A DNA stretch of 64,000 nt from Lolium rigidum (lineage: Eukaryota > Streptophyta > Magnoliopsida > Poales > Poaceae): the NCBI RefSeq assembly GCF_022539505.1, contig NC_061508.1, forward strand, positions 32,420,256-32,484,255, read 5' to 3'. Made by a program: the position numbers and the translations under genes. A model generated the notes under the pieces. That model was not told the DNA's origin and searched no databases. It worked only from the letters and a program-made list of their open reading frames with translations. The first letter of the stretch is position 1. Every line of letters begins with the position of its first letter. Positions 11,912-23,413 of this stretch are shown here, piece after piece.

Positions 11912-12151
11912 TTGGTTATGCAAGAAGATACTCCCCAAAATATATTTAGGAGACTCAATTATCTTATGGTATCGGTGTTGAACCATGGACGCAAGTACAA
12001 TGATGATGAGTGGTTCAAAAGCAAGTTCCTTCTATCCATCATTCCTTACGTCAAGATGATGGTGATGATGATCCACTCAATAATGGATTATCTCTCATTG
12101 ACTCCTAGTGACGTGCCAGAAAACTTTGTCACTAAGAGGTGTAGAAGATGA
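11912..12151 (+). pseudogene. Fragment of a copia-type retrotransposon gag
   Basis: A 79-codon frame with the layout of the plant copia gag (UBN2-like) domain: an N-terminal 'FRRLNYLMVSVLNHG' helix, then 'NDDEWFKSKFLLSIIPY', then 'SLTPSDVPENFV'. The rest of gag and all of pol are missing. The N-terminus is not defined. It is probably part of the old element covering 10900-12280 into which E later inserted. Confidence 0.45.
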
Positions 12152-12287
12152 TGTGGATACATCAAGTGGACCTAGTGTAGAAATATTAAGAGATTCAATC
12201 ATAAAAGTTGAACAACTACCATAGGAAAAAAAATCGTATGGATTGGAATCCCGCAAAACTCCTAAGAATTTTTTTAAAATTATAGAT

Positions 12288-12664
12288 TGATACGTCTCCG
12301 ACGTATCGATAATTTCTTATGTTCCATGCCACATTATTGATGATATCTACATGTTTTATGCATACTATATGTCATATTTATGCGTTTTCCGGAACTAACC
12401 TATTGACGAGATGCCGAAGGGCCGATTCTTGTTTTCTGCTGTTTTTGGTTCCAGAAATCCTAGTAAGGAAATATTCTCGGAATCGGACGAAATCAAGGCC
12501 CAGCATCCTATTTTTCCACGAAGCTTCCAGAACACCCGAGAGTCGCCAGAGGGGGGCCACAGGGCCCCCAGACGATAGCCCGGCGCGGCCTAGGGGGGGC
12601 GCCCCCCTAGTGTGTCACCGCCTCGTCGCCTCTCCGACTCCGCCTCTTCGCCTATAAAAAGGTC
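12288..12664 (+). repeat. 5' LTR of element E, first part
   Basis: First 377 bases of the LTR, from TGATACGTCTCCGACG to the TATAAAAA box (about 12653-12660). Insertion of C at aggtc cuts it just after the TATA box, so C separated this promoter from its transcript. Confidence 0.88.
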
Positions 12665-14257
12665 TGATACGTCTCCGACGTATCGATAATTTCTTATGTT
12701 CTATGCCATATTATTGATGATACCTACATGTTTTATGGACACTTTATGTCATATTCGTGCATTTTCTGGAACTAACCTATTAACAAGATGCCGAAGTGCC
12801 GGTTCTCGTTTTCTGCTGTTTTTGGTTTCGTAAATCCTATTAACGAAATATTCTCGGAATTGGACGAAACAAAGACCCGGGGGCCTATTTTTCCACGGAG
12901 CTTCCAGAAGACCGAAGAACACACGAAGTGGGGCCACGAGGGGCCGCCACCATAGGGCGGCGCGGCCCAGGTCTTGGCCGCGCCGACCGTGGTGTGGGGC
13001 CCCGTGTGGCCCCCACGTCGCCCTTCCGCCTACTTAAAGCCTCCGTCGCGAAACCCCCGAGGCGAAAAACCACGATACGAAAAACCTTACCGAGACGCCG
13101 CCGCCGCGATCCCATCTTGGGGGATTTCGGAGATCTCCTCCGGCACCCTGCCGGAGAGGGGATTCATCTCCCGGAGGACTCTACACCGCCATGGTCGCCT
13201 CCGGAGTGATGAGTGAGTAGTTCACCCCTGGACTATGGGTCCATAGCAGTAGCTAGATGGTTGTCTTCTCCTCATTGTGCTTCATTGTTGGATCTTGTGA
13301 GCTGCCTAACATGATCAAGATCATCTATCCGTAATTCTATATGTTGTGTTTGTCGGGATCCGATGGATAGAGAATACCATGTCATGTTAATTATCAAGTT
13401 ATTACACATGTGTTGTTTATGATCTTGCATGCTCTCCGTTACTAGTAGAGGCTCGGCCAAGTTTTTACTTTTAACTCCAAGAGGGAGTACTTATGCTCGA
13501 TAGTGGGTTCATGCCCGCATTGACACCGGGACGAGTGACGAAAAGTTCTAAGGTTGTGTTGTGTTGTTGCCACTAGGGATAAAACATTGGCGCTATGTCC
13601 GAGGATGTAGTTGTTGATTACATTACGCAACATACTTAATGCAATTGTCTATTGCTTTGCAACTTAATACTTGGAGGGGTTCGGATGATAACCTCGAAGG
13701 TGGACTTTTTAGGCATAGATGCGGTTGGATGGCGGTCTATGTACTTTGTCGTAATGCCCAATTAAATCTCACTATACTTATCATGTCATGTATGTGCATT
13801 GTTATGCCCTCTCTATTTGTCAATTGCCCGACTGTAATTTGTTCACCCAACATGCTTTTATCTTATGGGAGAGACACCTCTAGTGAACTGTGGACCCCGG
13901 TCCATTCTTTAATACTGAAATACAAATCTGTCTGCAATACTTGTTTTACTCGTTTTCTCTGCAAACAATCATCTTCCACACAATACGGTTAATCCTTTGT
14001 TACAGCAAGCCGGTGAGATTGACAACTTCACTCTTTCGTTGGGGCAAAGTACTTTGGTTGTGTTGTGCAGGTTCCACGTTGGCGCCGGAATCTCTGGTAT
14101 TGCGCCGCACTACATCCCGCCGCCATCAACCTTCAACGTGCTTCTTGACTCCTACTGGTTCGATTAAACCTTGGTTTCTAACTGAGGGAAACTTGCCGCT
14201 GTGCGCATCACACCTTCCTCTTGGGGTTCCCAACGGACGTGTCAACTACACGCATCA
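12665..14257 (+). repeat. 5' LTR of element C
   Basis: 1,593 bp, TGATACGTCTCC to CTACACGCATCA. The first roughly 250 bases resemble the E and A LTRs; the later part is specific to this family. Open frames within it (for example 13639-13992) are not genes. Confidence 0.9.
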
Positions 14258-14266
14258 AGCAAATTT

Positions 14267-14284
14267 CGGCGCCGTTGCCGGGGA
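14267..14284 (+). other. Primer-binding site of element C (tRNA-Asp type)
   Basis: cggcgccgttgccgggga: 17 of 18 bases match the complement of tRNA-Asp. The one difference is at the first base, where a CTGG context appears as CGG. Confidence 0.75.
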
Positions 14285-14509
14285 GATCAAGACACGCTGC
14301 AAGGGGAGTCTCCACTTCTCAATCTCTTTACTTTGTTTTTGTCTTGCTTTATTTTATTTACTACTTTGTTTGCTGCATTATATCAAAACACAAAAAAATT
14401 AGTTGCTAGCTTTACTTTATTTACTGTCTTGTTTGCTATATCAAAAACACAAAAAAATTAGTTTACTTGCATTTACTTTATCTAGTTCGCTTTATTTACT
14501 ATTGCTAAA

Positions 14510-16628
14510 ATGGCCAACCCTGAAAATACTAAGTTGTGTGACTTCACTAGCACAAATAATAATGATTTCTTATGCACACCTATTGCTCCACCTGCTACTA
14601 CAGCAGAATTCTTTGAAATTAAACCTCGCTTTACTTAATCTTGTTATGCGAGAGCAATTTTACGGTGTTAGTTCCGATGATGTCTGCTGCCCATCTCAAT
14701 AATTTTGTTGAACTATGTGAAATGCAAAAATATAAAGATGTAGATGGTGACATTATAAAATTAAAATTGTTCCCTTTCTCATTAAGAGGAAGAGCTAAAG
14801 ATTGGTTGCTATCTCTCGCCTAAGAATAGTATTGATTCCTGGACTAAATGCAAGGATGCTTTTATTGGTAGATATTATCCCCCTGCTAAAATTATATCTT
14901 TGAGGAGTAGCATAATGAATTTTAAACAATTGGATAATGAACATGTTGCTCAAGCTTGGGAAAGAATGAAATCTCCGGTTAAAAATTGCCCAACCCATGG
15001 ACTCGACTACTTGGATGATCATCCAAACCTTCTATGCAGGACTAAATTTTTCTTCGCGGAATTTATTGGATTCAGCTGCTGGAGGTACCTTTATGTCCAT
15101 CACTCTTGGTGAAGCAACAAAGCTCCTTGATAATATGATGATTAATTACTCTGAATGGCACACGGAAAGAGCTCCACAAGGTAAGAAGGTAAATTCGTTG
15201 AAGAATCCTCTTCCTTGAATGATAAAGTTGATGCTATTATGTCTATGCTTGCGAATGATAGGACTAATGTTGATCCTAATAATGTTCCATTAGCTTCATT
15301 GGTTGCCCAAGAAGAACATGTTGATGTAAACTTCATTAAAAAAAATAATTTCAACAACAATGCTTACCGGAACAATTCTAGTAATAACTATAGGCCATAT
15401 CCTTATAATAATGGTAACGGTTATGCTAATTCTTATGGGAATTCTTACAACAATAATAGGAATACACCCCCTGGACTTGAAGCCATGCTTAAGGAATTTA
15501 TTAGTACACAAAGCTGCCTTTAACAAATCTGTTGAGGAAAAGCTCAATAAAATTGATATTCTTGTTTCTAGAGTTGATAGTCTTGCCTCTGATGTTGATC
15601 TTTTGAAATCGAAAGTTATGCCTAATAGAGATATTGAAAATAAAATTGTTACTACAGCAAATGCCATCCAAGTTAGAATTAATGAGAATATAAGATTAAT
15701 GGCTGAACTGCGTGCTAGGTGGGATAGAGAAGAAAATGAAAAACTAGCTAAAGAGAAAAATGTAGCTAAAGTTTGGACTATTACCACCACTAGCAATGCT
15801 AATTCTTCATATGTTGCTGCACCTCCTACTATCAATGGTGAAATAATTGGTGTTGGCAATGCTTCTACTCCTAGTGCAAAGCGCGCAAAATTACTCGAAG
15901 CTGCTAAAGCTGCTGAAAGCGCTTGTGATAAAACTGCTGAAATTTTTTCCAACCTTGGGGATGATAATCCCATTGCTTTAGATTGTAATGATTTAGATTT
16001 TGATGATTTCCACATCTCTGAAGTTATAAAGTTCTTGCAAAAACTTGCTAAAAGTCCCAATGCTAGCGCTATAAATTTGGCTTTCACAAAACATATTACA
16101 AATGCTCTCATAAAAGCTAGAGAAGAAAAACTAAAACTTGAAACTTCTATTCCTAGAAAGCTAGAGGATGGTTGGGAGCCCATCATTAAAATGAGAGTCA
16201 AAGATTTTGATTGTAATGCTTTATGTGATCTTGGTGCAAGTATTTCTGTTATGCCTAAAAAAGTCTATGATATGCTTGACTTGCCACCATTGAAAAATTG
16301 TTATTTGGATGTTAATCTCGCCGATAATGCTAAAAAGAAACCTTTGGGGAAAGTTGATAATGTTCATATTATGGTTAACAATAACCTTGTCCCCGTTGAT
16401 TTTGTTGTCTTGGATATTGAATGCAATGCATCTTGCCCCATTATATTGGGAAGACCTTTTCTTCGAACCGTTGGTGCCACTATTGATATGAAGGAAGGTA
16501 ATATTAAATATCAATTTCCTCTCAAGAAAGGTATGGAACACTTCCCTAGAAAGAGAATGAAGTTACCTTATGATTCTATCATTAGAACAAATTATGATGT
16601 TGATGCTTCATCTCTCGATGTTACTTGA
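14510..16628 (+). CDS. Athila-type gag-protease, frame broken
   Basis: Structural polyprotein and aspartic protease of element C. The ATG at 14510 starts MANPENTKLCDFTS. The gag core follows ('KLFPFSLRGRAKDWL', 'AQAWERMKSPVKNCP'), then an Asn/Tyr/Gly-rich stretch (about 15345-15470), a coiled-coil-like segment, and a protease with the DLGAS active-site motif near 16227 and 'ILGRPFLRT' near 16447. It ends with a stop at 16628; no pol follows. Frames change near 14620-14690, 14815, 15003, 15196 and 15513, nearly all at CTG sites where copy G differs, so several breaks may be sequence errors. No zinc knuckle is seen. Confidence 0.8.
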
Positions 16629-16728
16629 GTTACACTTTCTGCGCCTAGCTGAAAGGCGTTAAAGAAAAGCGCTTATGGGAGACAACCCATGTTTTTACTC
16701 CAGTATTTTTGTTTTATATTTATGTCTT

Positions 16729-17450
16729 TGTTGGGGGGATGACCCCCGGTATGCCAAGGGCATGCCAAACCGGATGGTTTGAGCCATCAGGGTACCGGTT
16801 AGATGTTCATGCCGGAATCTAAGATAGGCGTTTGGCTGAACAGGCTAAGCCGGTATTCTCATAAGAGGGATACCGGAACCTAATAGAAAAGGTACCGGGC
16901 CACCGGAAGGAAGGGCTTGTCGGCAAAGCTGGTCAAAGATTCTCTCCAGAGCTAGAAGACAAGGATGAGCTAAGCAAAGTAACTTTATATGAAGGGATGA
17001 CGATAAAGGGAAGGATGACGGTCAAAGAAGCCGGAGGACGTCAGCGCCCCTGATTAAAGAGGACTCCGGTGTCATCTATGATTAAAGTAGCTTTGTAAAG
17101 TAGTTTGTCTAGTCAAAGATGCCATTAGGGTTTCTTCCTGTGTAAGCCTCCCTCTCCCCTATATAAGGAGAGGGGGTACAGCCTCCTACAAGCGCGAGCA
17201 AGAGAGAGAGAGAACATCGAGTAGCTTGTACTGAGAAACCTGTAACCATGTGGATATCAATAGACATGATGATCTAGAGCGAGTTCTTCCTTGTGTCTTT
17301 CTTCTTCAACCTCTGGCCCTAGCCAAGTTCTTGAGGAAACCATCCGGAAGTTCATCACACCTGATCACGAACCCTCCCCCGAATCCTCATACGTCCATTC
17401 GGCCCCAACTTAAGCCATCCTATGGCATCTGCTCGTTCACCACGACGACA
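16729..17450 (+). repeat. 5' LTR of element D
   Basis: TGTTGGGGGGATGACC to CACGACGACA, 722 bp. A TATA box (tatataagg, 17160-17168) lies about 290 bases before the end. Confidence 0.93.
17160..17168 (+). promoter_or_regulatory. TATA box in the 5' LTR of D
   Basis: cctatataagg context in the LTR; the same box is in the 3' LTR at 29734-29742. Transcription would start about 30 bases downstream, near 17190-17200. Confidence 0.6.
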
Positions 17451-17452
17451 GT

Positions 17453-17470
17453 TGGCGCCCACCGTGGGGC
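17453..17470 (+). other. Primer-binding site of element D (tRNA-Lys)
   Basis: TGGCGCCCACCGTGGGGC, two bases after the LTR. It matches all 18 bases of the complement of the plant tRNA-Lys(CUU) 3' end as I recall it, and differs from the tRNA-Asp sites of A, C, E and G. Confidence 0.8.
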
Positions 17471-20400
17471 ATGAAGTGGCGCATGCTGGAATACACATTC
17501 GGGCGGGCCTCCTCGAGTTCGCCGGCGAACGGACGGTGTCTGCGCTTGTGCAGAGCTTCTACTCCATCGATTTCATCAACGACAACGCGGGCTGCTTCGC
17601 CAACGGCGGCATCTTCCCCAAGAACGGCCGCGTCATCGAGTTCGGCAGCCACCGCATCTACTTCGGCACCGTCCCCGTGCGCCAGTGCCTCTCGCCGGTG
17701 CTGGTAGCACCGGACCCACCAAGATGGCTCTGTGCTGGTCGCGCTCCCGGCAGCGTCGAGGTAATGATGACCGGTGTGGCTGGTGCAGGAAAGGAGGTCG
17801 AGGCTGAAGGTGCTGGTCGCGCGGTTTCGACCCGTGCGGCTAAACCACCGCTGGAGCGCGGCACAGGCGCAGCGGGAGCGTCATCCGCGCCACCGGCAAC
17901 GCCTCTCCAAACGGCGATGAACGCGCTGGCGACCCCCATCGCGCGGAACATCGACCCGGCAGCCGGCTCAGGCGGAGCTGGAGGCGCAGCGCCTGAGGAT
18001 ACTCGAGAGCGGCAAAGACGTCGTCAGGGCGCAGCGCGAGCTGAACCTAACCGTACGTGAGTATAACGCTGCCCATGGCTTTGCTTCTGTTAGCGCTCAT
18101 GCTGCTAGGATACCGGAGAACCGGCTGAAGGCTCGCAATCTAGACCAGGATTTGCGTAAGGAGATTCTTACCGGCAAGAGCACCTCTGCATCTGTTAGCA
18201 TTGTAGAGAAACCTAAGTATAGCAGTCCGGATAAAACAATAAAAGCTGCTAAGGCTGCTGTAGATCTGTGCGATTCGCTTACCGGAGAGGCTCTGGCAAA
18301 GCAACAAGAACGTGTCAGAGAGCTGCTAGATGCTGTAGAGCAGCAGAACGCTGAGCAGCTGGCTAAGCTGAACAAGGCTATAGCCTCGAAATCCGCGCGT
18401 TCAACAAAGAATGCCGGAAGCAAGTCCCAGGGCCAGGCCTCATCTCCCCATCCGGACAGAAGAAAAGAAAAAGAAGTGAACGCACGGCAGATGACTGTGT
18501 ATGATCCAGTCCTTGCCGGTAAACAAAAAGCCGGGCAACATGATGCCGGTAGAAAAAGCCAAGGGGCAGAGCGAGGCTACGCCAGAGAAGGCTATGCCGG
18601 AAACAATCATGCCGGTAGACATGAAACCGGGCAAAACTATCCGGCTGCAAGGGCAGCGTATGAGGAAGATGAGGAAGAGATGCTTCCACCAAGGTACCGG
18701 CAGGCAAGGGCCGCGGCACCGGAACGTTACGATGAAGCTGATTCTAACAGACCGGCAGCATACCGGAACCCCCTGGGAGAACGCTTGGGAGAGAGATACT
18801 TACCGGAACGGGATGCGAGGCACCGTCTGGATAGAGTGTACTTATCGGAAATGATCGAGGAGGAAGGTCCTCCGGGTCCAAGGTGCTTTGGCCCAAGAAT
18901 CATGAGAGAAAAACCACCAGTTCGCAACTTCACATTGCCCCGAGACACGAAAACGTACGATGGCACTACGAAGCCGGAAGACTGGCTCGCGGATTACGTG
19001 ACCGCGGTATACGTCGCAGGCGGCGGAGGAACCGTAGCAGGAGGAGGAAACCGGCGTTGGGCCGTGAGGATCATACCATCGTTTCTGTTGGACCGGCAAG
19101 AATCTGGCTGAACAACTTGCCGGCAGGAAGCATAAATGGCTGGCTGGATTTTGAGGAGGCTTTTGTGAGCAATTTCAGCAGCACCTATCGAAGGCCAAAC
19201 AGGCCGCAGCAACTTGCTCTATGTGTGCAGCGCCCGAACGAAACAGACCGGGATTATCTGGCCCGGTGGAACACTACGAGGAACTCTTGTGAAGGTGTAA
19301 TCGAGGCACAGGCCATTGCTTGGTTCAGCAGTGGATGCAAAAGAGGTTCGCCGTTGTGGCAAAGGCTGCAGCGGAACATGCCGACAACGTTGGCAGAAAT
19401 GATACGTGTGGCGGATAACTATGCGTTGGGAGACCCAACGCAGCCGGCAGTGCAACCTGAACCGGAACAGCAACGCCAAGAGCAACACCGGGACAACCGG
19501 AATAACAAAAGGAGGGAAGATTTTCCGGATCGAAGGTACGGTCCGCAGCAAGTTGCTGCTGTGCAGGAAGACTCTGATGCCAGTGGCAGCCAGAGACAGA
19601 GAACCGGATCGCAGCCATGGGCGGGTCCAAAGAAACAGTGGGTGGAAAAGAAACCCTGGGCCCAGAAAAGAAACTGGCAAGAACCCGCAAAATACACCAT
19701 GGAAGCTGCCATGGACCAACCATGCCGGTGGCACACACCGAATCCGGCACACCCGTCAAACCATCTGACGAAGGATTGTACCTGGACCAAATACTTGATG
19801 GAAAAAGGGGCGGTAAAAGATGCCCCAGGGCGAGGAGGCAATGCAATGATGCCACCACCGGGCATGCCGCGGCAGCAACAACTACCGCCGCCACCACCGC
19901 TTACCGGACCAAATGCTGTACCGGTACAGCCAAACCAACAGCAGTACCAGCAGGTTAACCGGGTGGAGCAAGATGATAACCAACTACCTCCACCGCCACC
20001 TTTAGGCCGGAATGTCTATGAAGACCCACATGTATGCTGTGTTGTTTTTGTCACTGAGCCGACAGACAGGCAAAGTCTACATCGCCGCTCCATGGAAGTA
20101 AATGCCGTGATGCCAGCAGTGCCCAAATACATGCTGTGGTCCAACCAGGAAATTGCTTGGTCGATCAAGGATCACCCCAAGATCATGCCGAATCCGGGTG
20201 GATATGCTCTTGTTGTGGACCCAATCATGAAAGGGCCGCAAACTCGAGTGAAGTTCAGCAAAGTGCTGATAGACAATGGCAGTAGCATCAACATCATGTA
20301 CAAGCATACCATGCATACGCTGGGCATAACGGAAAACATGCTTCAGCCGACGCGCACGACGTTCCACGGGATCGTTCCCGGCTTGTCCTGTGCCCCGATA

Positions 20401-20853
20401 GGAAAAGTTCGGGTGGACGTGGCATTTGGAGGACGTGACAATTGCCGGGTGGAAAATCTGGAGTTTGAGGTGGTGGATCTAGACAGTCCCTACCATGCAT
20501 TGCTGGGGAGACCGGCATTGGCAGCTTTCATGGCCTCAACCCATACAGCTTACCTCAAGATGAAGATGCCGGGACCTCGTGGACCGCTAACTGTGGTGGG
20601 AAACTATAAGGTCTCATTGGAAACTGCATCTGCCGGATCAAACCTAGCGGAATCGCTGGTGATCGCAGAGGAAAAGAGAAGGATGCAGACAGCTGTTGCG
20701 CTGGCTCAGTCCTCACAGATGAGCTTAGCGGCAATGAGTGAAAACATGGGCACACCGGCGTTCAAGCCAACCAATGAAACGAAGGACATCGTGCTGGATC
20801 CGGCTTACCCAGAGCGCACCGTTCGTATCGGTGCCGGCCTCGATCAAGCATAG
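17471..20853 (+). CDS. Tat-type gag-protease of element D, frame broken
   Basis: Capsid/nucleocapsid precursor and aspartic protease. The first ATG after the primer site is at 17471, but the best coding frame (GC-rich third positions) runs 17480-17970 in another frame, and frame changes are also needed near 17965 and 19085, each close to CTG/CAG. The middle part (18152-19080) is rich in A, E, K, R. The conserved gag core is at 19110-19440 ('SINGWLDFEEAFVSNF', 'PNETDRDYLARW'). A single C-x2-H...H...C zinc-knuckle-like motif lies near 19720-19785. The protease site is IDNGSS at about 20269. The frame ends at a TAG (20851-20853) that is also present at the same place in element H. Confidence 0.82.
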
Positions 20854-23413
20854 GAAAGCGCGCTCGTCAGCTTCCTCCGTGAGAATCGGAATATCTTTGC
20901 TTGGTCAGCTGAAGATCTGGTAGGTGTTCCGAGGGAGCTGGCTGAGCACTCCTTGAACGTTAGGAAAGATGCCAAGCCGGTGCGACAACCCTTGCGCCGG
21001 TTCGCTGAAGATAGAAGAAAGATCATAGGAGAAGAGGTAACCAAACTGCTTGTTGCCAAATTCATTGTGGAGGTCACGCACAGAGTGGCTGGCCAATCCG
21101 GTGATGGTGGAAAAGAAGAAAGATGAGAACCTGGAAGCAAAAGCTCCAAAGGTGTGGCGCATGTGTATCGACTACACCAACCTAAACAAAGCCTGCCCAA
21201 GAGATCCTTTTCCTTTGCCACGAATCGATCAAGTGATTGATTCAACCGCTGGGTGTGAGTTGTTGTCCTTCCTGGACGCCTATTCCGGTTTCCATCAGAT
21301 ACCCTTGAAAAAAGAAGATCAAATAAAAACTGCGTTCATTACCCCGCACGGGGCTTATTGTTATGTCACTATGCCTTTTGGTTTGCGCAACGCCGGTGCA
21401 ACGTACCAGCGCTGTATGCAAAAATGCTTGTTTGATCAAATTGGAAAAAATGTGCAAGTCTATGTGGATGACGTCGTGATAAAAACTAAGGTAAAGAACA
21501 CCTTAATCGATGACATCCGGCAAACATTCGATAACTTAAGACGATTCCGGATGAAGCTTAATCCGGCAAAATGTACCTTTGGTGTCCCAGCCGGCAAGTT
21601 GCTCGGTTTCCTGGTATCAAGCCGGGGCATAGAAGTTAATCCGGTAAAAATCCGGGCAATAGAGAGAATGGGTATCCCCCAAGAGTTAAAAGATGTGCAA
21701 AAGTTTACCGGAAGCTTGGCATCGCTAAGCCGGTTTGTAAGCAGGTTGGGAGAAAAAGCCCTGCCACTCTATGCTCTGATGAAAAAATCTGACACGTTCG
21801 TCTGGACCCCTCAGGCAGACGCAGCGTTTAAAGAGCTAAAAACAATGCTAGCCACAGCGCCTATACTGGCTTCACCTCTAGAGAGAGAGCCCATGCTGTT
21901 ATACATAGCAGCAACCAACCGGGTTGTGAGTGTGGTAGTTGTAGTTGAAAGAGAAGAGGAAGGAAAAACCGTCCAGAGGCCGGTATACTACCTGAGCGAG
22001 GTGCTCTCCCTCTCAAAACAGAACTACCCTCACTTCCAGAAAATGACTTATGGTGTGTACATGGCCGTCACCAAACTCAAGCATTACTTTGAAGAGCACC
22101 CCATGAAAGTGGTAAGCGAGGCACCAATCTCCGACATCATGTGCAACAAGGACGCCAGCGGCAGGATTGCAAAATGGGCGATCCAGATATCGCCATACGT
22201 GCCGGTGTATGAGAGAAGAGATGCCATAAAGTCTCAGGCTTTAGCTGATTTCCTTGTTGATTGGGCGGAGATGCAATACAAGCCGCCGGATCAGAAGATA
22301 GAGTACTGGAAAATGCATTTTGATGGATCCAAGCTCAAGGAAGGTCTAGGTGCCGGTGTGGTGCTTACTTCACCAAAAGGAGATCATCTCCGGTATGTTT
22401 TGCAAGTGCATTTCAGGGCATCAAATAATGTCGCTGAGTATGAAGCTTTGATCCATGGGCTTAAGGTCGCAAAAGAAATCGGTGCGCACCGGATCATTTG
22501 CTATGGAGATTCAGATCTTGTGGTACAGCAGTGTTCCGGAGATTGGGATGCAAAAGATGCCAACATGGCCTCATACCGGTTTCAAGTGCAAAAGATTGCC
22601 GGATTCTTCGAAGGTTGTGAGTTTCACCATGTGCCACGCGCAGAGAATGAAGCTGCGGATGCTCTGTCCAAGATAGGCTCATCCCGACAAGAAATTCCTC
22701 CCGGAATAGCTCTGGCACACCTGAGAATACCATCAATCAAGCCAAGTCCCGAGTCGGAATCAATTTTTGTTCCGGAGTCACACATTGTGCCAATGGATAT
22801 CGACGGAGGGAACCCGGGGACTGCTCTGGCGAACACGGGGACTGTTCTGGCAAGCTCGGGGACTGCCGTGCCCATGCCGGAAGAAATGATGCTGGTGGAT
22901 AGCATGGAGATAGATACACCGGTGTTTTTAGTTCGAGAGATACCATCATGGGTTAAACCTATTAAGGAATTCCTGATCAACGGCACCTTGCCGGCTGACG
23001 AAAACGAATCAAGGAGAATCCAAAGAAGGTCCAAGGCCTATACATTCATTAATGGTGAAGTGTACAAGAGAAGCGTTACCGGTGTCCTTCAAAGATGTGT
23101 GGAACCGGAGGAAGGGAAAGAAATGCTTGAGGAAATTCACCAAGGAGAATGTGGGCATCATGCTTCGTCAAGGGCGCTGGTAGCAAAAGTATTCCGGCAT
23201 GGGTTTTATTGGCCCACTGCTTTGGAGAACGCTGAGGATTTGGTAAGAAAATGCAACGGCTGCCAGAGGTACGCCAAGCAAAATCATACCCCAGCATCCG
23301 GTTTAAAGACAATACCATTAACATGGCCATTCGCCGTTTGGTGCCTTGACATGGTTGGCCCATTCAAGACTGCAAGGAGCAAGCATGACTCACATCTTGG
23401 TCATGGTGGATAA
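20854..23413 (+). CDS. Reverse transcriptase, RNase H and archaeal-type RNase H of element D
   Basis: In frame with gag-protease after the TAG (next residues ESALVSFLREN), with one frame change near 21075. The reverse transcriptase has the fingers motif 'VWRMCIDYTNLNKACPRD' and catalytic YVDD at 21461-21472. The following RNase H domain (about 21800-22100) lacks the usual first aspartate: the strand reads LYIAATNRVV. A second, archaeal-type RNase H follows with its acidic residues visible (D at 22322, E near 22435, D at 22508 and D in NEAADALSK near 22654). A 63-bp triplet repeat separates it from the integrase zinc finger (HH near 23157, CxxC near 23254). The frame ends early at 23413. Confidence 0.85.

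Noticed and set aside
12288..12664. Short solo LTR or a small inverted-repeat element
   Set aside because: It joins exactly with 34128 once C and one copy of its TSD are removed, so it is the first part of the E LTR.
15296..16201. Minus-strand frame of 301 codons
   Set aside because: Shadow of the gag-protease coding strand; low-complexity Ser/Ile/Leu-rich translation with no motif.
19219..19897. Minus-strand frames of 148-190 codons opposite D gag
   Set aside because: Opposite strand of gag; no domain, Cys/Ser/Leu-rich as expected from a complement of coding DNA.
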